Part shown: one piece after another, positions 1-8,278 of the stretch
Layout: each line of letters starts with the position of its first letter
Numbering within the stretch: position 1 is the first letter of the stretch
Origin: CBDAQR01 sp965199055
Lineage (GTDB): Bacteria; Pseudomonadota; Gammaproteobacteria; Pseudomonadales; Halieaceae
DNA: 64,000 nt
NCBI GenBank assembly: GCA_965199055.1
Contig: CBDAQR010000003.1
Span: 2,604,001 to 2,668,000 of the forward strand
Direction: 5' to 3'
Notes under the pieces: generated by a model
What the model was told of the DNA's origin: nothing
The model's database searches: none
The model's input: the letters and a program-made list of their open reading frames with translations, nothing else
Translations under genes and position numbers: made by a program

Positions 1-201
1 GAGCGCGAAGTGTATGACGAGACCATCATCGAGGATCGATCGCGGGTCATCGGCTATGCGATTGATGCCAGGCGGCAGCGCTACCCACAGGAACAAAGCT
101 ATGAGTATCAGCCGTTTGCCGTTTCAGGTGCCGATTACCCCTGGGATAGCAGCGCGCGCGAAGCCATAAAAGACTACAACCTCCACGACCTGAGTATTTG
201 A
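1..201 (+). CDS. C-terminal end of an unidentified protein (partial)
   Basis: The reading frame is open from the first base and ends at TGA 199-201, so this is the last 66 codons of a gene that begins outside the window. The visible tail is polar, with a run of acidic and basic residues followed by a Tyr/Pro-rich stretch, and ends in LHDLSI. I see no recognisable motif, membrane segment or signal. GTG at position 10 is just a valine codon and need not be a start. Function unknown. Confidence 0.6.
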   Translation, partial: EREVYDETIIEDRSRVIGYAIDARRQRYPQEQSYEYQPFAVSGADYPWDSSAREAIKDYNLHDLSI

Positions 202-245
202 GGAACGACTGCTCTCCTCCACGATAGCGACTGCCACGTATGCTA

Positions 246-251
246 TATACT
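246..251 (+). promoter_or_regulatory. Possible -10 box upstream of the CinA-like gene
   Basis: TATACT lies 34 bases before the ATG at 286, inside the only gap between two same-strand genes. No good -35 hexamer is visible at the correct distance, so this is weak support for an independent promoter. Confidence 0.25.
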
Positions 252-285
252 CCCCACTGTATTTTTCGGCGGGTAAAGGCAGCGT

Positions 286-1047
286 ATGACTCAATCCAAG
301 ACCGTCACCGCAGGACTCGTGGTGATCGGCGACGAAATCCTGTCAGGACGAACGCAAGACGCTAACATCGCCTATCTGGCCAAATGGCTGAACGAAGAAG
401 GCGTAGTGCTGGCTGAAGTGCGTATTGTTGGCGATGAACATGCCGCCATTATTGAGGCAGTCAACACACTGCGCGAGCGCTGCGATTACTGCTTCACGAC
501 CGGGGGCATTGGCCCTACTCACGATGACATCACGGTAGACGCAATCGCCGGCGCCTTCGGCGTCGACGTGATCTACAACGAAGAAGCGCTACAGATGCTC
601 GCCGGTTACTACGGTGCAGATGAACTGACCGAGGCACGCAAACGCATGGCTCGAGTGCCAGATGGTGGCGATCTGGTCAGAAACCCAAAAAGCGGCGCTC
701 CTGGGGTGCGCAAAAATAACGTATTCATGCTCGCGGGCATTCCCGGAATCATGCGCGGCATGCTCGAGGGCTTGCGTGGCGAACTGGCGGGTGCCGCGCC
801 GATGCTATCCGGCGCGGTAACGATGTTTTCACCTGAAAGCGAAATGGCAGAGGCCCTATCGGCGATTCAGAACGCACACCCGGAAGTGACCATCGGCTCG
901 TACCCCTTCTTTCGTGAAGGCAAGATCGGCGCAGAGTTGGTGGTACGCTCTACTGCGACGGAAAACATCAGCCCGGTGCTAGCTTCCATCCGCGAAGCCG
1001 CAGACGCTATCGGCGCTGAATGGATCGACGGGGAAGCACCCGCCTAA
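286..1047 (+). CDS. CinA N-terminal-type molybdopterin-binding domain protein
   Basis: A 253-residue MoaB/Mog-fold protein of the competence/damage-inducible protein A family. The family signature is clear: VVIGDEILSGRTQD near residues 12-25 and the TTGGIGPTHDD loop near residues 69-80. The C-terminal nicotinamide-mononucleotide deamidase domain of full CinA is absent, so this is the short COG1058 form; its substrate is not known (pyrophosphatase activity on nucleotide cofactors is reported for CinA-type domains). The start is ATG with a purine-rich GGTAAAGGCAG before it. The stop lies 11 bases before the start of the downstream metallophosphoesterase, so the two may be cotranscribed. Confidence 0.85.
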   Translation: MTQSKTVTAGLVVIGDEILSGRTQDANIAYLAKWLNEEGVVLAEVRIVGDEHAAIIEAVNTLRERCDYCFTTGGIGPTHDDITVDAIAGAFGVDVIYNEEALQMLAGYYGADELTEARKRMARVPDGGDLVRNPKSGAPGVRKNNVFMLAGIPGIMRGMLEGLRGELAGAAPMLSGAVTMFSPESEMAEALSAIQNAHPEVTIGSYPFFREGKIGAELVVRSTATENISPVLASIREAADAIGAEWIDGEAPA

Positions 1048-1058
1048 GGAGACAGATA

Positions 1059-2446
1059 ATGACCCACGCGAAACCCACCGCGGTGACCCTCGCGCTGGCT
1101 GCCCTACTGTGCGTAATGCCAGGTCTGCAACCCATGGCAACGGCGCAGGACGCAAGTTCTGACGCGCGCTTTACCATTGCTGTCGTTCCCGACACGCAGA
1201 ATATGGTCGATTACCGCTTCCAGAAGGGACAAGAGCTATCGGGCTTCGGCGAATTCCCATTAAACGCCGGCGATCAGTTCCTGGGCATGCTGCAATACAT
1301 CGCCGACAACAGTAAAAGCAATGGTGGCGACATTGTGTTTGCCACCGCCGTAGGCGATGTCTGGCAGCGCCAGAGCTTTTTGATGGATGAAGAGCATCGC
1401 CAGCGCGGTTTCGACTACACACGCTTCTCCCCCATCGCCCTGTCGGGTGAGGTGGGATATGGCCCTGAAACCCTCGATTTTGAAGTGCCGCTGGCGATGT
1501 CGGGTTACCAGATGCTGGCCGAAGCTAACATGCCCTTTTCTGTGGTACCCGGCAATCATGATTTCGATGCCATGTGGACAGATGCACGCTACCCCGGCAG
1601 CATCTTCAAAGTACTCTTTGCAGATGAGGTCGATACCAGCGACCGCGATTCTCGGCGCGCTGCATGTGGGTGGACTCAACAATTTTCGCTCGGCGTTCGG
1701 CTCTGACAGTGCGTTTTTTGCCGACAAACCCTGGTATGTGGCAAGTCATGGCGGCGGCACCAGTTCCGCAACTTTTCTCAGGCGGCGGTTATGAGTTTCT
1801 ACATATTGCCCTGGAAATGAGTCCGCCAGACGATGCGATTAACTGGGCCAAGCAGGTACTGCGACAGTATCCCGGTCGCCCGACTATCGTGACGACACAT
1901 GACTACCTGAGCAAGGACGGCGAACGGATAGCCAACCCTATTATCGACCTGGCTGCGCTGGATCCCGAGGCGCATAACTCCGCGCAACAGCTCTACGAAA
2001 AACTGATCTTTCCCAATGATCAGATATTCCTTGTGCTGTGCGGACACCAGCACGGACAAGCGATTCGCTTCGACGCGAACGCCCAGGGCAATGAGATCAT
2101 CCAGGTATTGGCAGACTACCAGGATCGCGGTCAGTCCCTGCTGGATGTTGACCCCAGCATTCGGGGCACGGGAGACCGGCTGATCGGTATTGGTGACGGC
2201 TGGCTGCGCTTGATGCAATTCGACTTTTCCGCCGAAGTACCCGAAATATCCGTGCGCACCTACTCCCCCCACTACGGCGGCTTCTCAGTAGACGTTGAGG
2301 ACTACGCCAAATGGTACAAAGACCAGGAGAAGCCTGAAGTCAGCGATGCCGAGTTTATGACCGCCGACGAGTTTACGCTGCGCCTGCTCGACTTCCGAGA
2401 TCGCTTCGGTCCGGGCGTTAGCAGCGCTCAGTTATCTGACAGGTAG
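1059..2446 (+). pseudogene. Secreted calcineurin-like metallophosphoesterase, two frameshifts
   Basis: ATG 1059 follows AAGGAG at 1045-1050 and opens a signal peptide (Leu/Ala-rich, ending near MATAQD). The phosphoesterase signatures are VVPDTQN at the start of the mature protein, VVPGNHDFD, VTTHDYL and LCGHQHG, which carry the metal-binding Asp, Asn and His residues. The frame is broken twice. Around 1638-1660 it moves so that GALHVGGLNNFRSAFGSDS continues the protein. Around 1766-1772 it moves again into QLFSGGGYEFLH. Each shift equals one extra base or two missing bases. All pieces together give a normal length of about 460 residues. The 3' end overlaps the convergent S9 peptidase gene by 19 bases. 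It is either a recent pseudogene or an intact gene with sequencing errors. Confidence 0.8.
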
Positions 2447-4416
2447 CGCTGCAGGAAGAGAATCGTAGCTTGCTGGTAGATATCGCGATTCTCTTTCTTG
2501 CGATAGCCATGGCCTTCGTTCAGCGCATTCATATACCACACGGGCTGACCCTGCTGACGTAACGCCGCCACGATTTGTTCGGCTTCGGTCACGGGTACTC
2601 TCGGATCATTCTGCCCCTGCACCACAAACATGGGCACCGCTATCTTCTCGACATTATTAAGCGGGCTGATCTTCTCAAGGTGCGCTCGCATAGCGGGATC
2701 ACGCTCATCACCGTACTCGGCGCGGCGCGCATCCCGACGATAGTCCTGGGTGTTCTCCAGGAAGGTCACAAAACTACTGATGCCGACGATATTCACTGCG
2801 GCACGCAGGCGATCGCTATAGTGCACAGAACTGGCCAGCACCATATAGCCACCATAGCTGCCACCAAATACCGCTACCCGGTTTTCATCCAGATTGGGCT
2901 GGGCCTTGATCCAGTCCAGTAGCGCACCAATGTCTTTAACCGAGTCTTCTCGCAGAAAGCCATTGTCCAAGCCCATGTAGTGCTTGCCATATCCATTAGA
3001 GCCGCGCACGTTCGGTACCAGCACAGCCGCGCCCAGCCTTTCCAACCACATCTGGTAGGTGCTGGCGAAGTAGGGCCGCGCCTGCGCTTCGGGCCCGCCA
3101 TGAATAGAAATCACCACCGGATGCGGGCCTTCCCCAGGTGGCTCGTAGAGCCAGGCGGGGATCGATTCCGGGCCACCTTTACCGCTATCAAAGGTCGGAT
3201 AGCTGATCAGGGTCGGTTCTATAAAGCGTTCACTATCCAATCCACCAACTTCGCTAAAGGTCCAACGCACCAATTCTCCTTGCCGCGTGGGATTGCGCTT
3301 TAACTCCAGCACAAACGTGTCGGAAGGCGTTTGCGGCGTATTTAATGTCAGTGCCAGCTGCTTATTGTCGGGACTGAATGCGCCGCCACCGATCACGCCT
3401 ACCGGCAGATTCTTAACGGGTTTATAAGCGCGCTTCTTAGGATCCATCAGGTACAGGCGCGAAAACCCGTTCTCGTTTACCGCGAATGCTGCGCGAGACC
3501 GGTCCTGGGAAAACTCTACGTCTTCAACGTGCCAGGGGATATCCGCCGTTACCATTTCCGGTTTTGAGCCAGTAGCGAGCGACTGCCAGGCCAGTTGCTG
3601 AAACTCCCCGGCGCTGTCCGTGGTATACCAGAACCCCGTGCCCGCAGCGTCAAACCCTACCGGGAAGTTGGTACTCAGCTTGTCCGCCCCACCCGCCAGC
3701 AGGCGCAACTCACCGGATTCGATATTGAGCAGGTGAATGCGGGAATCGGCATTCCCGACATAGTTCAAGATCAGCAGGTGCTTGCCATCCGCGGAGAAGT
3801 CTTGCGGCATCCAGTAGGTGCCGTCCGGCGACTCCAGCACCATACGCGCACTATCCGGATCCGCGGCGGACATCACCCAGACATCATTCGAAGCACCGTT
3901 ACGACGTGTGCTCCGAAAGGCGAGATGCTGGCCATCCCGACTCCAGATCACGGAGCCATTTTGCGATTCGCCATCGCTCACCATCCGGGCTTCGTCACCC
4001 ACGCCAGGGTCCAGCAGGAATATCTGCGAAAACTCGCTACCGCCTGCGTCCATCGTAAAGGCCAGCGTGCTCCCATCGGGCTGCGGGCGGACACTGCCGA
4101 TCGGTTCAGAGTAAAACGTGAGCTGGGATCGAGCACCGCCAGGCTTTTCGACACGGTGTAGCTGTGCCACATCGCCAAAGCGCGTACTCACGTAGACACC
4201 GCTGCTGTCATGCGTCCACGCTTGAAAGCCAGCCGAGCGCACATTTTGATAGCGATTGAGCGCACGCACCAACTCATTGGGGATGGCCGGCACATCCTCC
4301 ATGACGAGTTGGCCGTTGTTGGCTGTACGCGTTTCGATCTCAGCGGCACTGACATTTAAAGCGCCCATCGAGAAAAGAAGACAGAACGTCAGACCTGCAA
4401 TGCGGAATGGTTTCAT
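2428..4416 (-). CDS. S9 family prolyl oligopeptidase (secreted)
   Basis: A serine peptidase that would cleave oligopeptides in the periplasm. The preferred start is ATG at 4416; the in-frame codon four residues upstream is TTG. The product (662 aa) begins with a signal peptide ending near NVSAA, continues with a WD40/TolB-like beta-propeller (roughly residues 40-380) and ends with the alpha/beta-hydrolase domain. The catalytic triad is visible: Ser520 in GGSYGGYM, Asp604 in GQNDPRVP and His636 in NEGHGY. Length and order match the S9C acylaminoacyl/dipeptidyl peptidase group. It converges on the metallophosphoesterase and is divergent from the M17 aminopeptidase, so two peptidases share a short 63-bp divergent region. 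Confidence 0.92.
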   Translation of the reverse strand: MKPFRIAGLTFCLLFSMGALNVSAAEIETRTANNGQLVMEDVPAIPNELVRALNRYQNVRSAGFQAWTHDSSGVYVSTRFGDVAQLHRVEKPGGARSQLTFYSEPIGSVRPQPDGSTLAFTMDAGGSEFSQIFLLDPGVGDEARMVSDGESQNGSVIWSRDGQHLAFRSTRRNGASNDVWVMSAADPDSARMVLESPDGTYWMPQDFSADGKHLLILNYVGNADSRIHLLNIESGELRLLAGGADKLSTNFPVGFDAAGTGFWYTTDSAGEFQQLAWQSLATGSKPEMVTADIPWHVEDVEFSQDRSRAAFAVNENGFSRLYLMDPKKRAYKPVKNLPVGVIGGGAFSPDNKQLALTLNTPQTPSDTFVLELKRNPTRQGELVRWTFSEVGGLDSERFIEPTLISYPTFDSGKGGPESIPAWLYEPPGEGPHPVVISIHGGPEAQARPYFASTYQMWLERLGAAVLVPNVRGSNGYGKHYMGLDNGFLREDSVKDIGALLDWIKAQPNLDENRVAVFGGSYGGYMVLASSVHYSDRLRAAVNIVGISSFVTFLENTQDYRRDARRAEYGDERDPAMRAHLEKISPLNNVEKIAVPMFVVQGQNDPRVPVTEAEQIVAALRQQGQPVWYMNALNEGHGYRKKENRDIYQQATILFLQRYLSDN

Positions 4417-4479
4417 GGGAACTCTCAAATGCAGTAATGTATCAGTCCATTTTATGCCAAGCCTGAAGCACGAGAAACT

Positions 4480-5856
4480 ATGAGTACATTGTCCGAGGTC
4501 CTGCTATCCACAGCCAGCGAAGCCAGCACCGCCATCGTTCTGGTCCGCACAGACGAGTTTGACGAGTGGCACAGCGCCCTGTCTGAGAGCGAACAGGCCT
4601 GGTTAGCGCGCCAATCATTTAAAGCCAAGTCTGGGCAAACCGCATGGCTGGAGAACGAGGGCCAGGCCAGAGTCGTGTGTGGCTGGAATGGCAAAGCCAA
4701 TCTCTCCACCTTGGGCCATCTACCCCTGTCGCTGCCGGAGGGGGACTATCATCTTGAGACCGCTGTTAGCGATATCGACCTGCTGGGATGGGCACTAGGC
4801 GCCTACCAATTCGAGCGCTACAAAGCCGCCAGCCGCAAACCTGCCAGACTCTACCCAGGCACTCACGCCGACTCCCGTGCCGACACCCGGTATATCGCCG
4901 ACGCGGTCGCATTGGGCCGCGATCTGATTAACACGCCTGCGGAGGACATGAAACCTTTAGACCTGTCTGCTCAGATCACAGCGCTGGCGGACACATTTAA
5001 TGCAGACCTCAAGGTACATGTGGGCGATGAACTGCTGGAACTCGGCGCAAGAACCGTCCACGCCGTTGGCCGCGCTGCCGACGCTCCGCCCGTGTTAGCG
5101 GATTTGACCTGGGGTGACGAGAACCATCCTAAAGTCACATTGGTGGGCAAGGGGGTGACCTTTGATAGCGGCGGTCTGGATATCAAGCCTGCCACCGGCA
5201 TGCGCCAAATGAAGAAAGACATGGGCGGCGCCGCCATCGCAATTGCATTGGCACAGGTGATTATGGCGGCCAACTTACCAGTGCGTCTGCGCCTGTTGAT
5301 ACCCGCCGCGGAAAACGCGATTGCCGGGAATGCGTTTCGACCTGGTGATGTGATATCAACCTACAAAGGCCTGACCGTCGAGATTGACAATACCGATGCC
5401 GAAGGGCGTTTGCTGCTGTGCGATGCACTGGCTATGGCATCTGAAGACGAGCCCGAGTTAATCATTGATTTTGCAACCCTGACTGGCGCAGCTCGTGTTG
5501 CTGTAGGCACCGAGATTTCTGCCATGTTCTCCACCTCGGATGAGGTGGCCGAACAACTGTATGCGGCGGGCGAAGCGGTTGATGACACGGTGTGGCGCCT
5601 GCCGATTCACGACGGCTACGAGCACATGATCAAGAGCAAGATCGCCGACATCGTCAACTCGCCAGCCAGCGGCTTTGCAGGTGCGACCACTGCAGCGTTG
5701 TTCCTGAAGAAGTTTGTGAACAATGCTGCTTGGGTTCACTTCGACATCATGGCGTTTAACACCCGCTCGCGGCCCGGGCGCCCTGAAGGCGGCGAGCCCA
5801 TGGCCCTACGCGCCGTGTACCAGTACCTGGTGGAACGCTACGGTTCAGGCAAGTAA
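4480..5856 (+). CDS. Leucyl aminopeptidase, M17 family
   Basis: A cytosolic di-metal aminopeptidase removing N-terminal residues from peptides. At 458 residues it is shorter than PepA (about 500) and resembles the compact M17 forms of marine gammaproteobacteria. The catalytic domain shows VGKGVTFDSGG (near residues 221-231), with the metal- and substrate-binding Lys and Asp, and the signature NTDAEGRL (near residues 303-310). No signal peptide is seen. The ATG follows a GAGAAACT stretch with no strong Shine-Dalgarno sequence. It is separated by 29 bases from the downstream methyltransferase. Confidence 0.93.
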   Translation: MSTLSEVLLSTASEASTAIVLVRTDEFDEWHSALSESEQAWLARQSFKAKSGQTAWLENEGQARVVCGWNGKANLSTLGHLPLSLPEGDYHLETAVSDIDLLGWALGAYQFERYKAASRKPARLYPGTHADSRADTRYIADAVALGRDLINTPAEDMKPLDLSAQITALADTFNADLKVHVGDELLELGARTVHAVGRAADAPPVLADLTWGDENHPKVTLVGKGVTFDSGGLDIKPATGMRQMKKDMGGAAIAIALAQVIMAANLPVRLRLLIPAAENAIAGNAFRPGDVISTYKGLTVEIDNTDAEGRLLLCDALAMASEDEPELIIDFATLTGAARVAVGTEISAMFSTSDEVAEQLYAAGEAVDDTVWRLPIHDGYEHMIKSKIADIVNSPASGFAGATTAALFLKKFVNNAAWVHFDIMAFNTRSRPGRPEGGEPMALRAVYQYLVERYGSGK

Positions 5857-5885
5857 TTTGCCGGTCCACAATTTTTAGACTCGCT

Positions 5886-6647
5886 ATGCCATCATCCCTA
5901 CTCGAAAAACTCGAGGCGCTCCAAGGTGATGCACCCTGGGGACATGTACTCGATGCGGGAACCGGTCGAAAATCCCTTCCCTGGATAGAAGCACTTCCGA
6001 CCGAGCGCTGGACTGCGGTTACTGCACAACCCGCGATGGCGGATGCTGCCCGGGACGCACTGAAGTCAGCGCCCCGCCCCATGGACCGCATCGTCATTGG
6101 CAACTGGGCTGAACAAGGCTTTTTGCCCGGAGAGCGCTTCAACACCGTGTTGATGGAATACCTGATTGGTTCGGTCGATGCTTTTGCGCCCTACGGCCAG
6201 GAAGCGCTGATTCAACAACTCGCAGACCGCACCCTCAACACACTCTATGTCACGGGGCTGGAACCCTATGTGCCGGTGATCGCCGATGACGAAGTGGGCC
6301 AGTTCGTGGGTGACCTGGGTAGATTGCGCGACGCCTGCCAATTGCTCGCCAGAGATCGTCCCTACCGGGAGTTTCCAGCGCCATGGGTGGCCGCCCAGCT
6401 CAACCGCGCGGGGATGAAAGTTACAGCGCTTGAATTCTTCAAGATTCGCTATCGCCAGCAGTTCCTCAACAGCCAACTCAGCATGTGCGAAGACCGCGTA
6501 AAGCGCTTTGCGGATCGAACGCTGGCCGACGCCATGCGAGCGCATATCGAGACCATGCGCCAACGCGGCGAATCACTGATCGAGCAGCATAACGGCCTAC
6601 CGTATGGGAGGGACTATATTCTGCGCGCGGTGCCGGCGAGCCGGTAG
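5886..6647 (+). CDS. Class I SAM-dependent methyltransferase-like protein
   Basis: A 253-residue soluble protein with a Rossmann-type motif I, HVLDAGTGRKS (near residues 20-30), followed by the expected acidic position and an NTVLMEYLIGSVDAF motif IV-like segment. The substrate cannot be inferred; the C-terminal half (HIETMRQRGESL, PYGRDYILRA) is typical of an uncharacterised proteobacterial family. There is no Shine-Dalgarno sequence. A TAGACT hexamer at 5876-5881 lies four bases before the ATG at 5886, so a leaderless or near-leaderless transcript is possible. It ends just before the convergent S33-type hydrolase. Confidence 0.7.
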   Translation: MPSSLLEKLEALQGDAPWGHVLDAGTGRKSLPWIEALPTERWTAVTAQPAMADAARDALKSAPRPMDRIVIGNWAEQGFLPGERFNTVLMEYLIGSVDAFAPYGQEALIQQLADRTLNTLYVTGLEPYVPVIADDEVGQFVGDLGRLRDACQLLARDRPYREFPAPWVAAQLNRAGMKVTALEFFKIRYRQQFLNSQLSMCEDRVKRFADRTLADAMRAHIETMRQRGESLIEQHNGLPYGRDYILRAVPASR

Positions 6648-6665
6648 CACCGGCTGCAAACAGGA

Positions 6666-8168
6666 CTATTCGCTGCAGCTTTGTGCAGCGCCAAACTCGG
6701 CACCTAAGCGATAAAACTCGCCGGCAGTAATCTCAGCGCAATAGCTGGCACTGACCACATCGTGGGCAATATCGGGGTAGGTGAGCAGTTGCACATTCTT
6801 AAAGCTGGCAAGCTGCTCCTCGATATCCTCTACTGGCAGTATCGGATCAAGCTCGCCATGCAGCACCAGGGTCGGAATATCGCTACTTATCTGCATGCCT
6901 TCCAAGGCGGGACCGCGTACATCGCCCAACCAGGCATCGCACCACTCTTTGGTAGTTTCTGTGCTGAGGATTAGCGGATCACGAATCACAGCCTGGTAGC
7001 CCCTGGCGGCGGCCAGGGTGTGCTCGCTATCGACAAAGGGAAACTCTTCGTAACAATAATGCGTCGCCAGGGTGGCATCGCTGTCAGAGGGGTCCAACAG
7101 GTAACTCAGATAACGCCTGACGTGTGGCGCCACCAAATCGGTATTGCGATGCTCCAGACTGCGCACAACCAAGGGAAACTGGATATGATTGCGCTCGTCA
7201 TAGGCGGCGTAGAACATGACCGAGAACAGACGGTAACCGGTGAGCGAAATAGGCAACCGCTCAAAGGTCTGCGGATCGGTAACAGTGAGCTTCAGCGGTT
7301 TTTTGTTAAGCGCCTCAGCGACTGACCAGAAGCGCTCTTCTATTTGCGGAAAATCGTCCCGGCAATGGGGGTTGTCCATACACCAGGCAAAAGCTCGCTG
7401 AATGGCCAACTGGCTGGTTAAAGCACCTTTTTCCTCGTAGCGGAGATTCGGAAACACCACGCCATCCAGCACCATTGCAGCCACACTCTGTGGGAAGTCT
7501 CGCGCGATGGTGAGCGCGTAGCGCGAGCCGTAAGAGACACCGTACAGATTCCACTGCTCGACCCCCAGCGCCTTGCGCAGCATTTCGACATCCCTCGCTA
7601 TCGCAGCACTGTTGTACATGGCGAGATTAACGCCAGCGGCTTCCAGCCGTTCGATGCACCGCCTGTCAGCCGACAGACTAATCTGCCACTCCCGCTGCAG
7701 GGTGATCGCTTTGCTCCAGCTGCCGCGCACGGTGTCCAGCCACTCGTGGCAATTCAGTTGGGGGGTAGCCAAACCCACGCCGCGGGGATCCATCAGGATC
7801 AGGTCCATACCCTGATCGAGCGACATCTTGCGATGATTCTCCCAGGTCGAACGTATCTGCGATTCACCGAACGCCATACCGTTTCCAGGCCCACCACCAC
7901 CCAAATGTAAAACGGGAGGCAAGTCGCTGGCCCCAGCCGAAACACGAATCACGGGGAAACTGATAATGGGGCTATCGGAGTTGGCGTGCTCTTCGTGCAC
8001 GTACATCCGAAAACACTGGGCTGCTACGGTTTCATCGTCAACAGAAAACCAGCAGGGCTGCTCAACCAGTCCTGGTTGTTCCGGGAGCAAAGGCTGTCCC
8101 GGGATTGCCTGGGCAAGCTGTGGCGTCAACAACCACCACAGCCAGACACATGCCTGACGTAAGCTCAT
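6666..8168 (-). CDS. Secreted alpha/beta hydrolase, tripeptidyl-aminopeptidase (S33) type
   Basis: The chosen start is ATG 8168, preceded by AAGGCGG; a GTG two codons earlier is less likely. The product (500 aa) begins with a signal peptide ending near LAQA. The hydrolase fold shows the oxyanion segment HLGGGGPG, the DPRGVG motif and the nucleophile elbow GVSYGS with Ser near residue 211. The C-terminal TAP-like segment holds LVLHGELDPILP with the acid residue and DIAHDVV with the histidine. This matches secreted proteobacterial S33 peptidases/esterases of about 500 residues. The true substrate is unknown. It converges with the methyltransferase and lies downstream, on the same strand, of the TonB receptor gene. 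Confidence 0.82.
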   Translation of the reverse strand: MSLRQACVWLWWLLTPQLAQAIPGQPLLPEQPGLVEQPCWFSVDDETVAAQCFRMYVHEEHANSDSPIISFPVIRVSAGASDLPPVLHLGGGGPGNGMAFGESQIRSTWENHRKMSLDQGMDLILMDPRGVGLATPQLNCHEWLDTVRGSWSKAITLQREWQISLSADRRCIERLEAAGVNLAMYNSAAIARDVEMLRKALGVEQWNLYGVSYGSRYALTIARDFPQSVAAMVLDGVVFPNLRYEEKGALTSQLAIQRAFAWCMDNPHCRDDFPQIEERFWSVAEALNKKPLKLTVTDPQTFERLPISLTGYRLFSVMFYAAYDERNHIQFPLVVRSLEHRNTDLVAPHVRRYLSYLLDPSDSDATLATHYCYEEFPFVDSEHTLAAARGYQAVIRDPLILSTETTKEWCDAWLGDVRGPALEGMQISSDIPTLVLHGELDPILPVEDIEEQLASFKNVQLLTYPDIAHDVVSASYCAEITAGEFYRLGAEFGAAQSCSE

Positions 8169-8254
8169 GGCCACCGCCTTATTATTATTTCGTCGGCCTT
8201 ATGATGCTTAACAATAGCGCTATCTGGAGAAAAAGCGAAGCGTGGTCGTGGGCC

Positions 8255-8278
8255 GCCCTACTTTTGTTCAGGTAGGGC
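8255..8278 (-). terminator. Stem-loop directly after the TonB receptor stop
   Basis: GCCCTAC at 8255-8261 pairs perfectly with GTAGGGC at 8272-8278 around a 10-base loop, starting at the first base after the receptor stop codon. No U-tract follows, so it could be a weak terminator or an mRNA 3'-end protector. Confidence 0.5.
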
